40,058 nt of DNA from positions 330-40,387 of the forward strand of contig NZ_LIPQ01000284.1 in assembly GCF_001418135.1 (NCBI RefSeq), in the 5' to 3' direction. The translations under genes and the position numbers were made by a program. Positions 35,734-40,058 of the stretch are shown in pieces. The notes below the pieces were generated by a model that was not told where the DNA came from, ran no database searches, and saw nothing but the letters and a program-made list of their open reading frames with translations. This DNA comes from Streptomyces aureus (GTDB lineage: Bacteria > Actinomycetota > Actinomycetes > Streptomycetales > Streptomycetaceae). Position 1 is the first letter of the stretch. Each line of letters opens with the position of its first letter.

Positions 35734-37863
35734 ATGGAGACGGGGGACTCGGTGACGTACGGATGGGCACCGCGGTGTGAGGACGAGCGGCTGCTGAGAG
35801 CCCTGCGGGACTCCGACCTCTGGCACTCGGACATGCTGGAGGAGAAGGCCCGCGCCGGCTGGCTCGCGCTGCTGAACGACCCGGACCTCAGCGGCGACGA
35901 GTTCGCTGCGGCGTTCGACAAGGTGTACGGCGACTTCACGGGGGCCATCGAGACATGGGACCTCTTCCTGCAACGGGACCAGGAGGGCCTGCGCGGCGTG
36001 CCCGTGGGCGCGGTGCCGGACGGTCGGCACGGCGAACCCGTGCGTCATGACGAGGAAGCGCGGGACGTCGATACCGTGACGGACGGCGCTCCCGAGTGCG
36101 ACGTCACGGAGCGCTTCCTCAACGTCGTGGTCGTCTGGCCTCTCTCACGGGTGGTCGTCCCCTCCGACCGCTGTCTCGCCTCCGGACGGACGTACGAACT
36201 CCGGGTGGACATCGGGGGCTTGGCGCCCGAGAGCCTCCTCGCGGCGCAGGCCGAGGCGTTCCCCGCCAACAACCTCGACCACGCGGACGACGACGGCGAC
36301 TGGCTCCAGGTCACCGTCGTCAGCGACGACCTGCTCCTCCCCGCCGCGCGGCACTGGCTCTTCCTGCCCCGCGAGGGGGCCGCCTGGGTCTGCCACTGCC
36401 CGCCGGGAGGCCGGCACACGTGCGAGGAGGGGCACCGCGGCCGGTACCTCCACATCCCGTTCGTCGCTCCGGAGGAGCCGGGCCCGGCTCGGCTGCGGAT
36501 GTTCGTCTCGTACCGGGGCAACCAGCTGCAGTCGGTCACCCTGACCACGTCCGTCGCCGCCGACGAGGGACCGGGAGGAGCCACCACGGCGGCGGTCGAC
36601 TACACGTTGACCTCGGGCTTCGCAGCGCTGAGCGAGCTGCCCCGGCGCTCCGCGGCGGTCCGGGTGGGGCGACAGGGCGGTGCCATGACCATCGACGTCA
36701 CCTCCGGCGACGGGCCGCTTGCCACGTTCTGGCTCAGCGAACACCAGGTGGTCACCACGCTGCGACAAGCACGGGCCGAACTCTTCGCCTGTCATGCCGA
36801 GTCCCGCGTCGAGGGCGGGGAGTCGCGGCTGGTGAACCTTCTCGACGAGAACTACGGCAAGGACTTCTCCGAACTGCTCCGGGACATGACGAGGCTCGCG
36901 CGGCTCGGCTGGACGCTCTACCAGATGGTCGCGCGCAGCCGCCCGGAACGGGATGCCCTGCGCAACGTGCTGCGAGAGCCCGCCGAGATCCAGGTGTGCC
37001 GGACCGAGCTGAACGACCTCGTCTTCCCGTGGGCCCTGCTGTACGACAACGCGGTGGAGAGCGACGCCACGCTGGAACCGTGCGTCGTGGGATGGGAGCG
37101 AGTGCGACAGGACCCCACGGCCCGTTCCTGTCCCGGGGGCGCCGTGCATCCGCTCAACACGCTGTGTCCGTATGGATTCTGGGGCTTCCGGCACATCATC
37201 GAGCAGCCTCCGTCGGTTCGAAGGGGACGCCGGATTCGCCTGCGGGCGGGCCGTGCGGGAACCAGGCCCTCCCTCACCGTGGCACGGAGTCATCAACTCG
37301 CCGACGATGTGACGACCCGCCACATGGCCGCCCTGCGGGCGAGCTTCGCGGAACTGCGTGTCTGTGATCGGAAGCAAGCACTCCGGGAGTCCCTGACGGA
37401 CGCCCCCGGAGACTGTCTCTACTTCTACGGCCATGGACGCCGCCCTCAGGCCGGGGAGGTGTCGACCCCGACCGTCCTGGAGATCGGCGGTACGGACCGG
37501 ATCCTGCCCGAGGACCTGAACGCCTGGGGCGAGGACCCGGGTTGGGACGGCTGGGAGCAGGTCGCGCCGTTGGTCTTCCTCAACGGCTGTCACACGGCCG
37601 ACCACGACGCCAGGTCCTGGCTGCCGTTCGTGACCGCCTTCGCCGGACTGCAGGCCGCCGGAGTCGTCGGTACGGAGATCACCGTGGAACAGGGGCTGGC
37701 CGGCAGGTTCGCCGAGCGGTTCTGGGAGCTCCTCCTTGCCGGCCGCGACGTGGGGTCCGCCCTGCACCAGGTGCGGATGGAGCTTCTGGCGCAGGGGAAC
37801 GTCCTGGGGCTCGCCTATACGGCCTACTGTTCGGCCGCCTTGCGGCTGAGCTTCGCCTCCTGA
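35734..37863 (+). CDS. CHAT (caspase-like) peptidase-domain protein B
   Basis: A 709-residue protein. Residues 1-115 are helical and acidic. Residues 125-275 are beta-rich, sandwich-like (LNVVVVWPLSRVVV, YELRVDIGGL, RLRMFVSYRGN). They include a Cys/His cluster in WVCHCPPGGRHTCEEGH (C220, C222, C230 and nearby His) that may bind zinc. From about 330 the CHAT region begins. FPWALLYD (431-438) is the family PWxLLYD strand, and the dyad is H567 in LYFYGHGRR and C619 in LVFLNGCHTAD. GVVGTEITVEQGLAGRFAERFW is the usual C-terminal helix pair. It differs in architecture from protein A. ATG 35734 has AAGGG 10-14 bases upstream. The start codon is divergent from protein A. The function is inferred as a caspase-like protease; its trigger and target are unknown. 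Confidence 0.87.
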   Translation: METGDSVTYGWAPRCEDERLLRALRDSDLWHSDMLEEKARAGWLALLNDPDLSGDEFAAAFDKVYGDFTGAIETWDLFLQRDQEGLRGVPVGAVPDGRHGEPVRHDEEARDVDTVTDGAPECDVTERFLNVVVVWPLSRVVVPSDRCLASGRTYELRVDIGGLAPESLLAAQAEAFPANNLDHADDDGDWLQVTVVSDDLLLPAARHWLFLPREGAAWVCHCPPGGRHTCEEGHRGRYLHIPFVAPEEPGPARLRMFVSYRGNQLQSVTLTTSVAADEGPGGATTAAVDYTLTSGFAALSELPRRSAAVRVGRQGGAMTIDVTSGDGPLATFWLSEHQVVTTLRQARAELFACHAESRVEGGESRLVNLLDENYGKDFSELLRDMTRLARLGWTLYQMVARSRPERDALRNVLREPAEIQVCRTELNDLVFPWALLYDNAVESDATLEPCVVGWERVRQDPTARSCPGGAVHPLNTLCPYGFWGFRHIIEQPPSVRRGRRIRLRAGRAGTRPSLTVARSHQLADDVTTRHMAALRASFAELRVCDRKQALRESLTDAPGDCLYFYGHGRRPQAGEVSTPTVLEIGGTDRILPEDLNAWGEDPGWDGWEQVAPLVFLNGCHTADHDARSWLPFVTAFAGLQAAGVVGTEITVEQGLAGRFAERFWELLLAGRDVGSALHQVRMELLAQGNVLGLAYTAYCSAALRLSFAS

Positions 37864-37890
37864 CGGACCGCGCGTCGGAGCGTGGGCGCG

Positions 37891-38283
37891 TCAGAGGTCG
37901 CCCATCCAGGTCGAACTGCGCTGCTCTGCGCCGACTCGGTCCGTCGTCCCGGCGGGTGTCGCCTCCACCGCCTGGGTCGCCTGCGCGGGGATCTGCGCCT
38001 TCTCGCGCTTGGCCTGGGCCTTCCGCTCCGATCGGTCGACCAGGAGTCCGACGACGAAGTAGGCGAAGAAACCGACGAACAGGCCGATGCCGTAGCAGGC
38101 GAACAGGTCCGGCTCCGCGAACTGTGTGTTGATGACCGCGCCGCCGCCCAGTGCCGCGATCACCGTGATGAGATCGGTGATCCTCGGTGCGTTCGCGGCC
38201 CGTCGCAGTGTCCGGTAGGCAATCCAGCCGATGACCGCGCCGAATGCACCGGCACCCCAGAGGCTGAGCATCGAAACCTGCAC
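37891..38283 (-). CDS. Small integral membrane protein
   Basis: A 130-residue protein with three hydrophobic segments (about residues 6-22, 38-54 and 63-84, for example AGAFGAVIGWIAY, ITVIAALGGGAVI and GIGLFVGFFAYFVVGLLV). A Lys/Glu-rich, probably coiled and cytoplasmic tail follows (RSERKAQAKREKAQ). I recognise no family. The preferred start is GTG 38283, with GGAAGGAA just upstream; ATG 38271 is only 4 codons further in. It converges on CHAT protein B with 27 bases between stops, so shared function with the CHAT system is not implied. Confidence 0.78.
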   Translation of the reverse strand: MQVSMLSLWGAGAFGAVIGWIAYRTLRRAANAPRITDLITVIAALGGGAVINTQFAEPDLFACYGIGLFVGFFAYFVVGLLVDRSERKAQAKREKAQIPAQATQAVEATPAGTTDRVGAEQRSSTWMGDL

Positions 38284-38400
38284 TTCCGTTCCTTCCGGTC
38301 GTCCCGTCACCCGTGTGACTGTCGGCGTAAACGTACCGCCCGTGACACCGGTCACGTCACGTCGCTGAGGAACCGGGTGGCCCCTGGCCCGCGTTGGGGC

Positions 38401-38421
38401 AAGGGGCGGACCAGGCCCCTT
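38401..38421 (-). terminator. Candidate terminator of the DUF2252 gene
   Basis: A 7-bp stem (38401-38407 AAGGGGC with 38415-38421 GCCCCTT) with a 7-base loop starts 7 bases past the leftward stop codon at 38428. It is a short stem but well placed. Confidence 0.45.
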
Positions 38422-38427
38422 CCCGGG

Positions 38428-39858
38428 TCAGGTCGTCGGCAGTTCCTCCGCGGGCAGCCGGCCCGCGGCTACGGCGTCGACGAGGGCCTGGTGGTCGCGT
38501 TCGTTCTGGTCGGCGTAGGCCTCCGCGAACGTGGCGAGTGCCCGGTCGAAGGAGTCGCCGCTGCCCAGGTACGCGGCGATCGCGATCCGGTCCCCGGACC
38601 GCGCGTGCGCGCGGGCCAGCGTGATCCCGCACACGTCGCCGAAGGCGCGCATGCGCCTCGGGTTCATCGTCTCGGGGAGGGCGATGCCCTTCCAGTCGCG
38701 CAGTTGGCGGACGTAGAAGTCGCGCTTCCTGCCGTCGATGCCGTCCACCCGCTCCCAGCCGAGGAAGATGTCGCTGGTGGCCTGCATGAGCCGCTGGCCG
38801 GAGACCACCCGTTCGCCCTGGTTGCGGTACGTGCTCGCGCCGACGTGCGCCGCGAGCACGGAGGTGTCCGCCTCCTTGGCCTGGAGGAAGAGCGGGTCCT
38901 GGTCGTCCCGGCCGAGGAGCAGGAAGATCCAGCAGCGGGTACCGACGCTGCCGACGCCGACCACCTTGCGGGCGACATCCGCCAGGCGGTAGTCCGACAG
39001 GAGTGTGCGCCGGTCGGACGACAGGGTGTGGCCGTACCGCTCGATCAACCCCCGGAACTGGCGCTCCAGCGCGCTGCGCTCGGCGTCCGGCAGCAGGTCG
39101 CCGACGGGGACGAGCAGCGGGGGATCGGCCGCGATCCTGGGCCGGCCGTCGACCGTCTCGGTGAGCTTGTCGAAGGCCTGCAGGCTGTCGCGGCCGCGGG
39201 CCTTCTCCATGGCGCGGGCCAGGTTCTTCCGGCCGCGCTTGTGCAGCCGGTCCGTGGCCAGGGACTCGAGGCGGTCTTCGTCGATCTTCGCGTACCAGAC
39301 GTCCAGGGTGCGCATGGCCGCGAAGCCGATCATCGCCTCGCGGTACGAACGGACCGTGCGCCGGACGATGCGGTCGCGCTCGGCGTCGTCGAAGCCGTTC
39401 GCCCGGGCAGCGATGACGAAGCTCGCCGACAGCCGCTTGACGTCCCATTCCCAGGGGCCCGGCAGCGTCTCGTCGAAGTCGTTGATGTCGAACATCAGGC
39501 GTCGTTCCGGCGAGGCGAGGAGACGGAAGTTGAGCATGTGGGCGTCCCCGCACAGCTGGGCCGTGAATCCCGACCGCGGGGTGGCAGCCAGATCGGAGGC
39601 CATGATCGCGGCGGCGCCCCGGTAGAAGCGGAACGGGGACTCCGTCATGCGGCCGTAGCGGATGGGAACGAGCTCGGGCACACGTGTCGCGGACTGCGCC
39701 TCCAGGATCGTCAGCGGGTCCGGCCGGTCAGGAGACGGCTCGTACACTGCATGGCCTGATCGCGGCGAGCGGCGCCGGGCCTCCTTGCCGAGGGCCGCGC
39801 GCTCCGCGGGCGTGGCATGGGGTGCCGCACGCAACGCCGCGGTCGACTTCTGGGGCAT
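38428..39858 (-). CDS. DUF2252 domain-containing protein
   Basis: A 476-residue soluble protein of the DUF2252 family, which is distantly kinase-like in some analyses but has no established role. Family segments are LVPIRYGRMTESPFRFYRG, AQLCGDAHMLNFRLLASPER, LMFDINDFDETLPGPWEWD and VKRLSASFVIAAR. Further along are VVGVGSVGTRCWIFLLLGRD and GERVVSGQRLMQATSDIFLGW. The GDxHxxNF and DxNDFDE motifs resemble the catalytic loop and DFG-like positions of aminoglycoside-kinase folds. The start is ATG 39858, with AAGGAGGG upstream; a longer frame to 39888 lacks a site. The gene has no obvious operon partner here. Confidence 0.9.
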   Translation of the reverse strand: MPQKSTAALRAAPHATPAERAALGKEARRRSPRSGHAVYEPSPDRPDPLTILEAQSATRVPELVPIRYGRMTESPFRFYRGAAAIMASDLAATPRSGFTAQLCGDAHMLNFRLLASPERRLMFDINDFDETLPGPWEWDVKRLSASFVIAARANGFDDAERDRIVRRTVRSYREAMIGFAAMRTLDVWYAKIDEDRLESLATDRLHKRGRKNLARAMEKARGRDSLQAFDKLTETVDGRPRIAADPPLLVPVGDLLPDAERSALERQFRGLIERYGHTLSSDRRTLLSDYRLADVARKVVGVGSVGTRCWIFLLLGRDDQDPLFLQAKEADTSVLAAHVGASTYRNQGERVVSGQRLMQATSDIFLGWERVDGIDGRKRDFYVRQLRDWKGIALPETMNPRRMRAFGDVCGITLARAHARSGDRIAIAAYLGSGDSFDRALATFAEAYADQNERDHQALVDAVAAGRLPAEELPTT

Positions 39859-39973
39859 CGAAGACCCTCCTTGCCCGGCCCTGCCCACGACGGGCGCCGG
39901 CTGATCGAGTCACTTCCACTCTCGACCAGCCTGGTCCGTTGCGCACCTCAGGGCACGTGCGACGTCTGCTGGC

Positions 39974-40057
39974 GATGAGCGATGAGCGATGAGCGATGGG
40001 CGATGGGCGATGGGCGATGGGCGATGGGCGATGGGCGATGGGCGGTGGGCGAGGGGC
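39974..40057. repeat. Tandem heptamer repeat reaching the right edge
   Basis: Twelve head-to-tail copies of a 7-base unit: three GATGAGC, seven GATGGGC and two degenerate copies (GGTGGGC and GAGGGGC). The array ends near the window edge, so its full length is unknown. Seven is not a multiple of three, so it would shift frame in a coding region. No gene covers it here. It may be a variable-number repeat or an intergenic regulatory stretch upstream of the DUF2252 gene. Confidence 0.92.
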
Positions 40058-40058
40058 G

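Noticed and set aside
37882..39759. 625-codon open frame on the plus strand opposite the small membrane and DUF2252 genes
   Set aside because: The DUF2252 frame on the minus strand has clear family motifs; this frame is its shadow.
39974..40057. Possible CRISPR array at the right edge
   Set aside because: The units are 7 bases long and directly adjacent with no spacers, so this is a simple tandem repeat.

Overview
The window looks like chromosomal DNA from a Streptomyces-type actinomycete. Base composition is very GC-rich, third codon positions are almost always G or C, and GTG and TTG starts occur. The central block is an aromatic polyketide locus with the gene order of the whiE spore-pigment cluster. 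I recognise no tRNA, rRNA, transposase, integrase or CRISPR array, and nothing I noticed suggests recent transfer.

Layout, left to right. (1) 1-10.5 kb holds housekeeping and accessory genes: a partial MscS-type channel, a small DUF6458 membrane protein, a secreted family 5 glycoside hydrolase, a RimK-type ATP-grasp ligase, a small DUF5994 operon, a proline-rich membrane protein, a TTC38-like helical-repeat protein and a DHA2-type exporter. (2) 10.7-20.2 kb holds a secreted beta-helix protein, a methyltransferase and then the spore-pigment locus. Seven leftward genes (SchA/CurD-like ORFI, cupin, KS-alpha, KS-beta/CLF, ACP, aromatase, TcmI-type cyclase) face a divergent FAD hydroxylase. Several of these genes overlap by 4 bases. 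The KS/CLF/ACP set builds and cyclises a long polyketide chain, and the hydroxylase, probably with the cupin and ORFI, tailors it. A strong hairpin ends the leftward operon where it meets the methyltransferase gene. (3) 20.4-23.4 kb holds a secreted, membrane-anchored small protein, a class F sortase and a second DHA2-type MFS transporter. (4) 23.6-37.9 kb holds two divergent genes for different CHAT (caspase-like) peptidase-domain proteins and, downstream of one, a gene for a giant protein of 3131 residues that I cannot assign to a family. (5) 37.9-40.06 kb holds a small membrane protein, a DUF2252 protein and a tandem heptamer repeat that reaches the window edge.

The best candidate for an undescribed system is block 4. 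The two CHAT proteins keep the His/Cys dyad and share a control region of about 67 bp. The giant protein has helical ends and a middle that appears to be a string of S1/OB-like beta modules. CHAT peptidases usually act as proteolytic switches, so a sensor/protease/substrate arrangement, perhaps for defence or programmed cell death, is plausible. The sequence alone does not prove it.
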